Positions 51,601 through 60,710 of a stretch of 64,000 nucleotides of DNA are shown here, piece after piece. This DNA is from Ficedula albicollis (taxonomy: Eukaryota; Chordata; Aves; Passeriformes; Muscicapidae): NCBI RefSeq assembly GCF_000247815.1, contig NC_021681.1:6322713-6386712 (forward strand), written 5' to 3'. The position numbers and the translations under genes are program-made. Under the pieces are notes generated by a model. The model was not told the DNA's origin. It saw only the letters and a list, made by a program, of their open reading frames with translations, and ran no database searches. Position 1 is the stretch's first letter. Each line of letters begins with the position of its first letter.

Positions 51601-54600
51601 ATTTGAAGAAGGAGTTGTACACCCGTAGACACAGAGAACTGCAGGACACTATTTTCTGCATGAGTAGCTACAGATGGAGCTTCTGTTCAAATGTGGGTCA
51701 CTGCCAGGAGGACAGGCTAAAATAATGTCCTGAAACTTGTTTATTATTTACTGAGGGCTTTGCAGGAACTTGGAAGTAGGGACAAGAAGGATGAGCCAGT
51801 GTGAACTACAGAGATTGTTTAGTGCAATCTAGTTATGCATGAGAGGAATCCAGAGTCCAGAAGCTTAGGGGATTTTCAGCTTGCAGATGGACTCTGGAGA
51901 GTATCTCTTCAGTTCAGCATAGAACTTCCTTTCCAGAAGTTAAGCAGATGCTATTTGTTTTCAAAGGTTCAAGGGCCACAGATAAATTAATGGAATACAA
52001 ATCCACAGTGGGCTAAAATGCCCGTGTGTTCCAAGTGCAGGCGTTTATGGGGAGGCCATGTGGGTTCTGGGTGAGTGTGGCAGTCACAGGACTAAGGAGT
52101 GTTGATCATAGGGCTGGGTGGGTGAGTATGGAGGAGTGGCTCCCTTGGGGTGGGTAATATGGGAGATTGGTCCCTGCTGGGAAGCTGCAGTGTGGAATGC
52201 AGTATTTGTTGCACGGGAGGCTCAAGAGCCCTGAGGTGCTGGGGAGCCAAGGATTAAGGGGAGAAGCCATGGGTGCAGTGCCCAGCAGCCTGTCAGCTGT
52301 GCCAGGGCACTCGAGGGGTGGGGCAGGCTGAGTGTGCTTGGCTGCAGTGCCAGAACTGTGTCAGGACCATAGGAGTGATGCAGAACGTGTACAAGGAGTC
52401 CCGGTGGGGCTGGGCTGCCTGGGGTGTTGAGGTCACTGTGCAAATCCTGCCCAGAACAGCTGCTTGGCTTGTGCTCTGCCATAACAATCTGTCCCCCATA
52501 TCTCCTGGCTGGCAGAGCCTCACCTTTATGCTGGTGTTTCATTGTCTTCCCTGCAGCATGGTTGCCACAGCCTGTCCTTCTCTTAAAAGTGTTTTGTAGA
52601 GATTTGATGTGACATTTTTGTTTTGATAACTGAACATTTTTGCAGTACACACTGGGATAGTCTCCTTCTTCTATGTGACAAATCCTACTGCAGCAAAGTA
52701 GGAGTAACATGCCCATTCCCAAGGATCCAGATAATAGTTTTCCATCTTGGTGGGACAGTTTGGTGTTTGGAAGGATACAATGGCAAACACACTGGGAGAA
52801 TCCCCTTGGGGTTTTAGCAAATGCTGCTAAACAGAGGGTGGTTAGACAGGCAGTGTAGTTAGCGCCTTCTTTTAACAATGGGAAAGGGCTTTGTGTGGAT
52901 TCAGCATAAACAACTGATTGTAGTTATTCCTGTGAGCTGTAGCTTCATTTTCTCTGTGTTTTCCTTCTTTCCAGCTTTGTCAAACAGGATCATTGAGCGG
53001 ATATTCAGCGGTGCTGTGGTGAGGTGAGGAATAGCACACTGCTTGGGGAAGAAGGAAAGAGAATTTCTGTCAGGCTGAGAAATACAAGTTACTCTCAGAA
53101 ATGCCCCTGATCAGAATGGTTTCCAACAGGGTGCTCCAGCTGGAGCTGCCTGAACATGGAGTGAGACTTTTGGGTATCTTAAGAAAACAAAATAAAAATC
53201 CCATAGGATGGGATAACTGGGCATAGCTGGAAGACATGGAAAAGGGATAGCTGGAGAGCACTGCTTTGAAGTCTTTGAAAAGGGTGTGCTGTGAGAGGGG
53301 ATGTGGCAGATGAGCTTCAGCTCTGCAGTGATAAAAGGCAGCAAATGCTGTGCCTGGTGCTGCAGGGTTCAGGGAGTACAGGCTAAATAGGTGACAGTGC
53401 CCCATTCTCTCACTAATGGCTTGAAAAATATGTTTGATGATGTCCTAAGTATTTAGGGGCCTGATGATTTTTAATTTATTTTTTTTTTTTGCTATGTCTT
53501 CTAGAGGCACTGAAGTTCAAAAGGAAGGGCGCATGAGTTACGCAGATTTTGTGTGGCTCCTGATTTCAGAGGAAGACAAAAGGAGTGCTACAAGGTGAGA
53601 CTGATTTCTGTGTCTTAGTAAAATCATTGAGATGAGCAAATAAGATATGGAAATTTCTATGACCTACCACTTTCTACAAGAGAGAGCAGTTTGGGGTCTG
53701 GAAGTTGTTAGGAAGAAAACCTCTTACTGGTGATGGTTGGTCAAATCATTTGCCTTTCTTAGGGAAAAATTGTGTAGAAGCAGAGTTTTCTTGTCATTTT
53801 TTATGTCTTGGTAGTCACCAGTGCCTTTGATCACCTCATGCCATGAGGCACTGGCTCTGAGCACACACTCCTGAGATGTGCAGCAGTTGGGGACATCCCT
53901 TCACAGGTGGAGTGGGTGTGTAAGGGGGGTTTGTGGGGAAACTTTACTGTGGCACCTTGTAAAACCTGCCTGTGGGCTGGTTTGTGCAGCCAGGGGGAGA
54001 CTGCTGTGCAGGGGTGATTCAGAATCTTACACATAACAAGAGAAGAATCCAGAACTGCAGGCTTGGACCCTCCAGAGGGGAGGAGGGATGCAGAGTACAG
54101 CTGCCTGAGAGCTCTGCCTTGCATGTAAAGGAGCAAAAGAGTGCATGACACTGCTGCCTTGTCCCTCACCAGGGTCCCTGCAGTATTCTGGGCTCTGAGC
54201 TGGCTCTATTTGGCCAACTTTTGCTGCTGGGTCAGACAGGGACTCCCTGCCCTATTTGAGCCCCCCTTGGGCTGCAGCACAGTGAACACTGGGTACAGGT
54301 GAGACAGGTAATGAGTGTGGCTGTGCTGCTCACAGCCACCTGGGAGACTAACAGGAGGTGCTTGGAGTGTTGGCCCATGCCCTGACCCTTCGCAATGGGT
54401 CTTGTGATCCCTGGCTCTATGCCAGGCTGTGGCAGAAGAGCCCTGGGGGGTGGCTAGGGGAAGGTGCACTGCTGCAGTCTGTGCTGTGTGCATGTCCCAG
54501 TGCAGTGCTGCAGTGTCCCTGCTCTGTTCCCAGCATCGAGTACTGGTTCCGCTGCATGGACCTGGATGGGGACGGGGTGCTGTCCATGTACGAGCTGGAA

Positions 54601-57600
54601 TACTTCTATGAGGAGCAGTGTGAGCGCATGGAGGTGATGGGCATAGAGCCACTGCCCTTCCAGGACCTGCTGTGCCAGATGCTGGACCTCGTTAAGCCAG
54701 AGAGGGAAGGTAAGTCCTGTTCAGGCAGAGCTTTCAGCTCCTGTCATTTGTGGGGGATTGAGAGGGTAAAGCCACTGTGGAACCCAACTACAGGCAGAGC
54801 CCTGTGTGAGAGTCCCAGGACAGAAATTACTGCACCATGGTGCTGTGCATCAGGAGGTCTGAAATACTAAAACAAGAGAGCTCATGAATTAAGGGCCTGG
54901 GACTGAAGCAACAATTCTTGTGTGCTCCAGCTGTGGGATGTGCTGACAGTCTACCCTGTAAAACTGAACCATCCCCATTCACATGCCTTCATATTTCACA
55001 GGAATGTCAAAGGCCTCCCAATGTATGTGAGATTTAAGCTTAATAAACACACCCATTTATTAAATAATGTTAAAATCTTTGACTGACTTGGGAAGGAATT
55101 TTGTGCTAGTGAAGCTTACTGGTGTTACAATTAAAATTTTTGTAAGAACTCAGTAACACAACCATGTGGGGTTTTTCTGTAGGAAGAGTAACTTTGCGAG
55201 ACCTGAAGAGGTGCAGAATGGCTCATGTGTTCTTCAACACCTTCTTCAACTTAGAGAAATATCTGGACAATGAACAGAGGGATCCATTTGCAGTGCAAAA
55301 GGTATAAATCACTTTTATTTCTAAATAAGGAAATCTCGCACTCTTCTTTGGAGTGTTCCTGGATGTAGGGAGAATTCATCTGAATAAAAGAACACTTTTC
55401 ACAAGTACAGCTTATTGATTGTCTCCCAGAAGCCTCTTATCTACTCAAAGTACAGAAAAGTGGAAGGGATACCAAAACCCAGGTCTGGTTCCTCACTGTT
55501 ATTCCCACATAATCTCCAATAGAAACTTTGTTGTTCCATGATTCAAGGCTGAAATACATCCCAAAACAGAGCCACCCTTTTTGTTTGTTTGTTTGTTTAA
55601 GCTGGATTATCATAAAAGCAGTCAAGTGGGGTGGGACCAGGGGGATAACTTATTATCCCCATCCTGTAGTAAATGGCAAAGGGACAGGTATTTATAGAGG
55701 TGTTATCCTGTAATCCTCTCTAAAACTTGCCCTAACTTAGCAAACTGTAGAGTCCCTCAAAAGACCGGTTACAATTAACCTCTGATGGACAGATTTGAAA
55801 CCAGCGAGTTCTTCTGTCCTATATGGAGTGCACAGACTGAGCTAGAGCACAGCAAGTGTGTGGTTGTTGCATTTCTGAAGTGGAGCAGATGCAGTTCGTT
55901 GGCATCTCAGGTCACGTGCTGAGCTTTACAGACCCTGAGAGTTATTTTTTCCTTTATAGTCCTTTATGTGCAGATGTAAAACGCTCCAAGATGGTTGTGG
56001 CTTTGGATGGTTGTGGCTTTCTCAGTTAAGGCTGTTCCATGCAATCCTTCCCAGCTGGAAAGATGGTTGTGGCTTTCTCAGTTGAGGCTGTTCCATGCAA
56101 TCCTTCCCAGCTGGAGGCTGACTGTGTGATCTCTTTAGGACACGGACAGCGACAGCCCCGAGCCCTCAGACTGGGACCGGTACGCGGCTGAGGAGTACGA
56201 GATCCTGGTGGCCGAGGAGTCAGGCAACGAGCAGCTCCAGGAGGGGTGAGCACGGGCCTGGCACTGCCCTGGGCACACAGGGCTGCCTCCAGCTGGGCTC
56301 TGGTGGGGGCACGTGCTGCCACTGCCAGCACAGGGAGTGCAGTATTGGGATGAACTTTTGGACTGGACTCTGGAGCACATGAGGCCCGGGACAGCTGCTC
56401 CCTACAGCAGGAGTGGAGCAGTGTTGGGGGGCAGCCACTTGGATCAGCTGCACACATCAGTGGAGGGGGAAAAAAGGCAAAGCCTATTTCTTTGGTCATT
56501 GTACAAAAATAGAGATGAAATTACTTTTGCTGGTTTTGGCCATATATTGATCATGTCACACTGTCATAGATTAGAAGCTGTAGCTCTGTTACATTTATTA
56601 CACCTAGCAGAGACTTTCTTTAGTCCAACTTTGTGTCTATTAGTTCGTGCTCTTCGTAAGTTATACTTCAATATTTTCATTCATTTACTAAGTTTGTTGA
56701 GACTTCTTTTTAAACATTTGGTTTCTTCAATACCTAAACTCAGTTTTTAGCATTCTGTAAGATTCTGGACAAACACACCAGCTATCTTTAGCCAGTGAAT
56801 TTAAGCAGAGCAGTTGTTCAGAACTTCTCTGTGGGCAAGGGTTTCCTGCAGATAAATGGAGACTCAGTCTAATCTTCCTTTAGATTTGTACCTGTGGTGG
56901 CATCTTCTTGAGGATATTTCTTTCAACCACCCAAAGAATACTTACCCTGTGTTAATCCTGCATGATTCAGGATTGCATCCAGTCTTAAGCAGTATTTATA
57001 GAGCCAGTAGAGTATTGGGAAGATTGTGTCATTTTCAAAACTTCCCACACTGGAAATTGCTTGGGATAACAGTAGCACCTACTAATTAGGCAGAGAGATT
57101 TGCAAAGCTATTGAGAGTTGTTCCCCTCACTGCCTGTGTGTCCAAACAGTAATAGGCTGCTCCCTCAGGCCTTTCTGTGGCCTTCATAATGGAAGATGAG
57201 GTAGGGCAGGATGGAAGATGAAATTGCTGCATTCCCTGCAGGTGCTTTGCAACACCTGTTCCTCAGCACAGAAAAGAAATGGTGGCTGCCACTAAAGCTT
57301 CATGCAGGACCATGAATTCCCAAAGTCACCAAAACCAGGGGAAGAGCGACAGGTGATGTCAGATTTTTGAACTTGGTCTGAAGCAGCTGTGTGTCTTCCT
57401 GCAAAGAGCATGTCAGGAACCTGGCTGCTAGCTTTTGAGAGCCCTGAAAAGCTCGGTAGTCATGGTAGCAGGATTAGATCTCATTTGTGGAGCATAGCAA
57501 CAGACCACGAAGGAAAAAAGAAAGGAAAAAGAAAAACAAAGAGCTGGACGCCCAGACAAATTTGCCAGAAAGAGCCATTGAGCTTTTGCACATATATTAT

Positions 57601-60414
57601 TTCTGCTGTGTTTTGAGGATGACAGAAGCAGGGAGTGGGGACAGATCCAAGACAATTCCTGGTGAGCTGTAGGAGAGACTGGAAGATTTTTGGCTAAGTT
57701 AGCTGGCAAAACATGAAATGTGGTCTTTGTCTTATGAATACATTTGAAAACAACCATCATTCTGCAATCACAGATGCATTAGTTAGTGTGTCCCACTTCT
57801 GTGATTAGCCCTGTCCCTGCTTCTCTGGAAGGAAAGTTTCTAAAGCCAGTCAGTCTAAAGCTGGCTGAGGCATGCCCTGCTCCTGGAACAGGAATCTCAT
57901 CAAGGCAGTGGATACTCCCAGTATCCACAGATGCTTCCAGGATGCTGGTCTTTATTGAGAGCTGCAGGCACCAAAAATAAGAGGAAAGTCTTGTCATGCT
58001 TGAGACAACAATAAAGTATCATGTTTCACTGGAAGCCTCAGCTGATCTGAGCTCTTCTCAGCCCCACTCTGCTCTCTGACCTGTGTGGGAGTCCACAGAG
58101 AGAGGCTGTCCTGGGGAATGGACTCTCACACTGCTCTCTGGAGGCAGCACCAACAGCTGGCTCTGGCCAGCAAAAGCCTTTGATGCAGATACAGGCCTTG
58201 GTTTTACAACAAGCCTTCCCTGCAGGGCAGGGCAGCAGTGGGCACTGTTTTGTTCACTGTCCCAGAACCCAGCCTGAGCCAGCTGATGGACACGGAAACC
58301 ACTGTTTCCTTCAGGGAAAGAGATCTTTCTACATGGGAAGGCAAAGAAGGAGGAGCAGGATCTTTTATCAGCTGCTGGAGGGAAAATGTCCCCTGAACAG
58401 CAGGAGGAGCCATGGCACAATGCAGACATCCTGCTCAGAGTGGAGAGGGGAGGACAGAGGCACAAGATCAGAGGATGTTGGTTTAGGCAGCTTAGACCAT
58501 TGTTCTTGTCTCCCAGTTGTCTGATGGCTTTGCTGCTCCATTCCCAGAACCCAGCAGTATAAGGAAGGGAAAGGGGGAACAAGGACATCATTGAACCACC
58601 CAGAGCCAAAACGTGTGTTTGCCAGAAGGAAGGACAAAGAATTCCCTGGATTAATTTCCCTCCTTTGAACAACCTAGAGTTGGCACAGTTGAGTCTTAAG
58701 GAATGGGTGTTTAACCTGGATGAGCCCATATTTGTTTTTATGGGACTGAAGTTCTGAAACTGGCCTGGGAGAAGAGCAAGGATTGCTTACCTTTAGTGCT
58801 AATCTTGTTCAAAAGCATCCCAGAGATGCTCCTTAGCTATAAAGGTGGAAAGCATTTATTCCAAGATGGGAAAGGCAGGCACTGTTGAGCCTTAAGGAGG
58901 AAACCAGTGCAGTGGAAAAGTAATTCACTGGAAAAGGACAGTGGGAAGTCCCTTTTTGAAGCAGACATGAGAGGCTTTACTGCAGAAGCGAAAGACACCT
59001 GAAGAAAAAGATTATAATGGAGCTCCAGCTGCTGGTGACTGTGCAATGCAGGGAAGGAGTCATGTTCCATTTGTAGGAGAGAAATGAACAAGACTAACAG
59101 AAGGTGGTAGAATTGGAGAAAAAGGAGGTACAAAAGGAAGGCACTTGAGGCACTGCAAACATTCCCAATCTATTCCTGGTGAGGGAGGCAGGGCAACACA
59201 GCCCCCACAGGCACCACTGAGGCAAGAAGGGTGCAAATTGCACATATCTTGGCAACCTTGGACATGTGGTCAGAACAGGTTTGGTGCAGGATCCAGACCA
59301 GACCATTGTTTCCCTTCTGCCACTTATGCAAGAATTCAGAAGATGGCAGAATTACTAAGTAGGTGCTTTCCTTATGGAAGAGAGAGGACAGTGTTCTCCA
59401 GGAAGGCCTGGGCTGGTCTCCCCTGCACACAGGCAGCATCCTGCCTACAGCAGGACAGACCCTGACACCCTCCCAAGGGTTTGCATATGGGTCAGCCAAG
59501 GAAAAAACACCACAGGAAGACAGTTCCTTCCTGGTGTATCCATGCTGGGCTATCAAAGGAGTTCACCTTTTTGCAGCCCAGTTTACTGCTGAGCACGAGA
59601 GCCATTCCTGTGCTGGCCATTGGACCACCTGCTCCAGCATTTCCTTTGTGAGCATCCTTGCTTTAGAAGAAAAGGAAGAACTTTAATTTCTTGGGAGCCC
59701 TGCAGAACTAACCCATAGTATGCTGTGACTGAAAGGAAACATCTTAAAAATATTTCTTGTGAATGGGCTGAGAGCCATGGAACCCAACCAGCTTGGGTAG
59801 TGCAGCTGGAGCTGGGAATTCCCACCAAACCTCCTCGGAGCACAAATGCTCAGTCCTGGATATCAAACTGAAGGAGAGAGGAACATGAATGCATGGCCAC
59901 AATTGTTCTTCTGTGTCTGTCAGAACACACCTCAGCCAGAGAATGCTTTGGACCAGATGTTTCTGAGCCAAGGCTCCTCTAGGGCCTGGGGCTGTGGTTG
60001 AATGACTTTATTTCTACACTGAACTATTGAGGTTCTGTGAGCTCTTGACAATTGTTACTGAAGCTGGATTCAAATTTTCTAATGCTGAACACCAGTGAGA
60101 ATTTGTTCTGGAAGTGTCAGATGAGGCTGATGGGAGCACAGATCCATGTCTGCTGTCAGAGTACTGATTACTCCCACCCTCTTCCCCATGCCTCAGCCAT
60201 CTCCTCCTCGAGGTTCACCTCTCACATGCTACTGCATTTTAGCCAGCTGGCTTAGTAGCCACTGAAATAACTGCCCTGAAAACCAAAATGCAGCTTTTAA
60301 AGACACACCTTTTGTCTTTGCAGATCATGTGAAGAGGACTATGATACAGAAGAAGTCTTACCTCCCCCTGAAACTGGAGACAAGTCAGACAAACTAGTTA
60401 TCTCAGATCTCTGA
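22689..60414 (+). CDS. PPP2R3A: PPP2R3A, PP2A regulatory subunit B'' alpha (PR130-type form)
   Basis: This is the B''-family regulatory subunit, which binds the PP2A A/C core and directs dephosphorylation; mammalian PR130/PR72 act in Wnt signalling through Naked cuticle and in heart calcium handling. Joining 22689-24617, 38759-39019, 39993-40096, 42553-42655, 44455-44529, 48968-49054, 51244-51400, 52975-53023, 53505-53594, 54534-54709, 55183-55301, 56139-56245 and 60324-60414 gives 1115 codons plus TGA, with all phases matching and GT-AG throughout. Residues 1-643 are the PR130-specific half; 644-1115 are shared with PR72. EF-hand loops are [12 protein letters not shown] (887-898) and [12 protein letters not shown] (961-972), both with acidic residues at the 1, 3, 5 and 12 positions. 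The start MAATYRL is the family start and has G at -3 and +4. Human PR130 is about 1150 residues; the C-terminus here is shorter and ends VISDL. No frame damage is seen. Confidence 0.97.
26410..26513. repeat. 54-bp two-copy tandem repeat
   Basis: The unit beginning AGCTGTTCTCTGGCTCAACT occurs at 26410 and again at 26464, with no difference seen over the shared 50 bases. The left end of the 1427-bp duplication falls inside the second unit. Confidence 0.95.
26493..27919. repeat. 1427-bp tandem duplication, copy 1
   Basis: The segment beginning CTGTTAAATCTGTGCTACC is repeated directly at an offset of exactly 1427 bases. I found no difference when comparing the two copies, and the frames in both translate identically. 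Ends at GGCCACACA; the junction shares only one or two bases. Confidence 0.97.
26587..26757 (-). other. Unidentified exon-like ORF, antisense in PPP2R3A intron 2 (copy 1)
   Basis: On the minus strand an ATG (26757-26755) with G at -3 and +4 opens 57 codons, [14 protein letters not shown] to KYLDFEDEE, directly followed by a canonical donor GAG|GTAAGTA near 26587. An in-frame stop lies two codons before the ATG. The composition (W, C, L, I, charged residues) looks protein-like rather than repeat-like. A second minus-strand donor-like CAG|GTAAGTA lies near 26914 upstream and could belong to a 5' UTR exon. I do not recognise the protein and find no following exon, so it may be a first exon, a pseudogene piece or chance. 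Confidence 0.35.
27920..29346. repeat. 1427-bp tandem duplication, copy 2
   Basis: This is a direct repeat of 26493-27919. After it the sequence runs into TTTGCATTTTTG, unique intron sequence. The copy includes the same minus-strand exon-like ORF at 27978-28184. Confidence 0.97.
28014..28184 (-). other. Unidentified exon-like ORF (copy 2)
   Basis: It is the same ORF and donor as in copy 1, carried along by the tandem duplication, with an identical translation. If it is a real first exon, the locus would have two start exons for one transcript; if the duplication is an assembly error only one exists. Confidence 0.3.
29347..31699 (+). other. PPP2R3A intron 2, right of the duplication
   Basis: AT-rich unique sequence, especially 29500-29880. 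No coding exon or clear repeat family is recognised on either strand. Confidence 0.5.
31700..31984 (+). promoter_or_regulatory. Presumed internal promoter of the PR72 form
   Basis: The PR72-type first exon has no acceptor need and must be preceded by a transcription start. This interval directly upstream is AT-leaning with no CpG island, fitting a tissue-restricted promoter. I see no clear TATA box at a fixed distance and no exact MEF2 site (GGTTAAAATAGG near 31776 is one base short). The boundaries are arbitrary. Confidence 0.3.
31985..32116 (+). CDS. PPP2R3A: PPP2R3A alternative first coding exon (PR72-type N-terminus)
   Basis: It encodes 44 residues beginning [14 protein letters not shown] and ending RLKAFQQAQ before a GT donor at 32117. 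This is the N-terminus of the PR72 isoform known from mammals. It ends between codons and joins the exon at 38759 in frame, giving a predicted protein of about 516 residues (human PR72 is 529). It lies 7.4 kb into intron 2, so it needs its own promoter upstream of 31985. In mammals PR72 is found mainly in heart and skeletal muscle; tissue use here is inferred only. An ATG pair (31985 and 31988) offers two adjacent starts. Confidence 0.95.
32557..32600 (-). mobile_element. CR1 LINE 3'-tail fragment (minus orientation)
   Basis: ATAGAATCATTTAGTCTGG followed by AGAAGACCCTGAAGATCACC is the reverse complement of the avian CR1 3' end. Only some 45 bases remain. Confidence 0.6.
34130..34400 (-). mobile_element. 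Diverged CR1 LINE fragment (minus orientation)
   Basis: Read on the plus strand, the ordered phrases AGCCTCACTAGTGTCAGACA, GTCCAGGACATCATTTGCC, GCAGGCTCATGCTCAGCC and CTTTTCTGCAGGGCTG follow the reverse complement of the CR1 reverse-transcriptase end. No frame survives. Confidence 0.6.
38759..39019 (+). CDS. PPP2R3A: PPP2R3A exon shared by PR130 and PR72 (start of common part)
   Basis: 261 bases, residues 644-730, from VQSKQEKK to EMGKIAK. It holds a low-complexity S/T/P linker and then [13 protein letters not shown], the start of the conserved B'' core. Both ends fall between codons, which is why either first exon can join it. A CR1 3' end starts about six bases after the donor. Confidence 0.96.
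39026..39078 (+). mobile_element. CR1 LINE 3'-end fragment at a splice donor
   Basis: GTGATGGTCTTGGAGGTC, then TTTTCCAGCCTTAATG, then ATTCTGTGATTCTATTC is the CR1 3' terminus. It starts about six bases after the exon end at 39019, so the intron begins almost directly with the element. Confidence 0.8.
39079..39992 (+). other. PPP2R3A intron after residue 730 (remaining part)
   Basis: Unique intron sequence. No exon, RNA gene or further repeat is recognised. Confidence 0.5.
39993..40096 (+). CDS. PPP2R3A: PPP2R3A coding exon (residues 731-765)
   Basis: It encodes [21 protein letters not shown] to MWRK, a highly conserved B'' segment. Acceptor CCTTACAG, donor GTGAGTA. It splits a lysine codon. 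Confidence 0.96.
40097..42552 (+). other. PPP2R3A intron before the exon at 42553
   Basis: 2.5 kb with an old CR1 remnant near 41030-41115 and otherwise unique sequence; no exon recognised. Confidence 0.5.
41030..41115 (-). mobile_element. Old CR1 LINE remnant (minus orientation)
   Basis: TCCTTCAGATATTTGCAGAC, then TGTGGTCATGTCCCTCTTCTG and CCAAGCCAAGCTTTGTATGC resemble the reverse complement of amniote CR1 3' regions. It is short and diverged. Confidence 0.45.
42553..42655 (+). CDS. PPP2R3A: PPP2R3A coding exon (residues 765-799)
   Basis: It encodes [12 protein letters not shown] through [10 protein letters not shown]. Acceptor CTCCTGCAG, donor [15 protein letters not shown] is a conserved helix of the first, degenerate EF-hand-like region. 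Confidence 0.95.
43575..43655. repeat. Possible ancient amniote interspersed repeat remnant
   Basis: AAAATTACCCCGATTTACACC followed by CATCTGAGA and CAAAATTTGGGCATA resembles an old repeat phrase common in reptile and bird genomes (a GGAGTTACTCCAGATTTACA-like core). The family name is uncertain. Confidence 0.3.
43791..43940. repeat. 75-bp two-copy tandem repeat
   Basis: Units at 43791-43865 and 43866-43940, beginning TCAGGATCTGAGTA, differ at a few positions only. Confidence 0.95.
44455..44529 (+). CDS. PPP2R3A: PPP2R3A coding exon (residues 800-824)
   Basis: 25 codons, [18 protein letters not shown] to YITT, close to identical to mammals as I recall. Acceptor CCTTGCAG, donor GTAGGC. Both ends are between codons. 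Confidence 0.96.
46883..47034. repeat. 76-bp two-copy tandem repeat
   Basis: Units start at 46883 and 46959 (ATTTGTTGTAAAGCTTTAGT) and differ at two or three bases. Confidence 0.95.
48058..48130 (-). mobile_element. Old CR1-type remnant
   Basis: GACCAGAAAGGATCATTGTG, then ACCTAATCTGACCTCTTG and CACAGGCCACAGAACATT match, in order, a phrase typical of old CR1 copies in reptiles and birds. Only the terminal part is recognisable. Confidence 0.5.
48968..49054 (+). CDS. PPP2R3A: PPP2R3A coding exon (residues 825-853)
   Basis: 29 codons, [18 protein letters not shown] to SNFLQ. Acceptor TTTTGCAG, donor GTACGT. Both ends are between codons. Confidence 0.96.
49055..51243 (+). other. PPP2R3A intron before EF-hand 1 exon
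   Basis: 2.2 kb of unique sequence with no recognised exon or repeat family. Confidence 0.5.
51244..51400 (+). CDS. PPP2R3A: PPP2R3A coding exon with EF-hand 1
   Basis: It encodes residues 854-905 and the first base of 906. It contains [20 protein letters not shown] and the calcium-binding loop [12 protein letters not shown]. Acceptor CCTTTCAG, donor GTATGC. Confidence 0.96.
51401..52974 (+). other. PPP2R3A intron before the 49-base exon
   Basis: 1.6 kb containing a 58-bp two-copy tandem repeat at 51542-51657; nothing else recognised. Confidence 0.5.
51542..51657. repeat. 58-bp two-copy tandem repeat
   Basis: Units start at 51542 and 51600 (GATTTGAAGAAGGAGTTGTA) and differ at two or three bases. 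Confidence 0.95.
52975..53023 (+). CDS. PPP2R3A: PPP2R3A small coding exon (residues 906-922)
   Basis: A 49-base microexon-like piece encoding [15 protein letters not shown]. Acceptor CTTTCCAG, donor GTGAGG. Skipping it would shift the frame (49 is not a multiple of three). Confidence 0.94.
53024..53504 (+). other. PPP2R3A intron before the exon at 53505
   Basis: 481 bases of unique sequence ending in a T-rich tract; nothing else is seen. Confidence 0.6.
53505..53594 (+). CDS. PPP2R3A: PPP2R3A coding exon (residues 922-952)
   Basis: 90 bases encoding [19 protein letters not shown] to EEDKRSAT. A long T run (about 53480-53490) serves as the polypyrimidine tract before TTCTAG; donor GTGAGA. 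Confidence 0.95.
53595..54533 (+). other. PPP2R3A intron before EF-hand 2 exon
   Basis: 939 bases of unique, moderately G-rich sequence; no other feature recognised. Confidence 0.6.
54534..54709 (+). CDS. PPP2R3A: PPP2R3A coding exon with EF-hand 2
   Basis: It encodes residues 953-1010. It holds the canonical loop [12 protein letters not shown] followed by [16 protein letters not shown] and [12 protein letters not shown]. Acceptor TTCCCAG, donor GTAAGT. Confidence 0.97.
54710..55182 (+). other. PPP2R3A intron before the exon at 55183
   Basis: 473 bases of unique sequence; no other feature recognised. Confidence 0.6.
55183..55301 (+). CDS. PPP2R3A: PPP2R3A coding exon (residues 1011-1050)
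   Basis: It encodes [18 protein letters not shown] to DPFAVQK. Acceptor TTCTGTAG, donor GTATAA. Confidence 0.96.
55302..56138 (+). other. PPP2R3A intron before the exon at 56139
   Basis: 837 bases with a short (GTTT)n run near 55580 and a 56-bp two-copy repeat at its 3' end. Confidence 0.6.
56006..56117. repeat. 56-bp two-copy tandem repeat next to a splice acceptor
   Basis: Units start at 56006 and 56062 (GATGGTTGTGGCTTTCTCAG) and differ at one base. The second ends 21 bases before the exon at 56139, so the duplicated segment overlaps the usual branch-point zone. Confidence 0.95.
56139..56245 (+). CDS. PPP2R3A: PPP2R3A coding exon (residues 1051-1086)
   Basis: It encodes [20 protein letters not shown] to EQLQE, an acidic segment. 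Acceptor CTCTTTAG, donor GTGAGC. A 56-bp tandem duplication ends 21 bases before the exon. Confidence 0.95.
56246..60323 (+). other. PPP2R3A last intron
   Basis: 4.1 kb. No exon, RNA gene or repeat family recognised; longer frames on both strands (for example near 58.1-58.7 kb) have no splice or family support. Confidence 0.5.
60324..60414 (+). CDS. PPP2R3A: PPP2R3A last coding exon and stop
   Basis: It encodes [20 protein letters not shown] to VISDL and TGA at 60412-60414. Acceptor TTTGCAG. The tail is about ten residues shorter than the human tail as I recall and differs at its end. Confidence 0.93.
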
Positions 60415-60710
60415 GCATAGAGAAGTGGAAGACAGCCCATGTCTTTCAAACTGGATAGTATTCAGTCCCAAGGCACTTAGGGGTTTTCCTTAAATCCATC
60501 ATTGGAACAATGTGCTTTATTTTGTACACTGAACTTGAGACCCCTTTTTGTCTTCCTGTGTAATTGCAATAAGGTAATTTCTATGAAAAAGCTTTTTACA
60601 ATGTGTTATCGTGCACACTCACTGAAAATGGTGATTGCACCTTTTTTCATTTATATATAAATTCTGTTATGTCCCCAGATGTGCAATAAATGCCAGCATC
60701 TAATGATTAC
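60415..60710 (+). terminator. PPP2R3A: PPP2R3A 3' UTR and polyadenylation signal
   Basis: A canonical AATAAA lies at 60685-60690, some 270 bases after the stop, so cleavage is expected near 60700-60710. The UTR is short and AT-rich. Later, longer 3' ends cannot be excluded. Confidence 0.75.
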
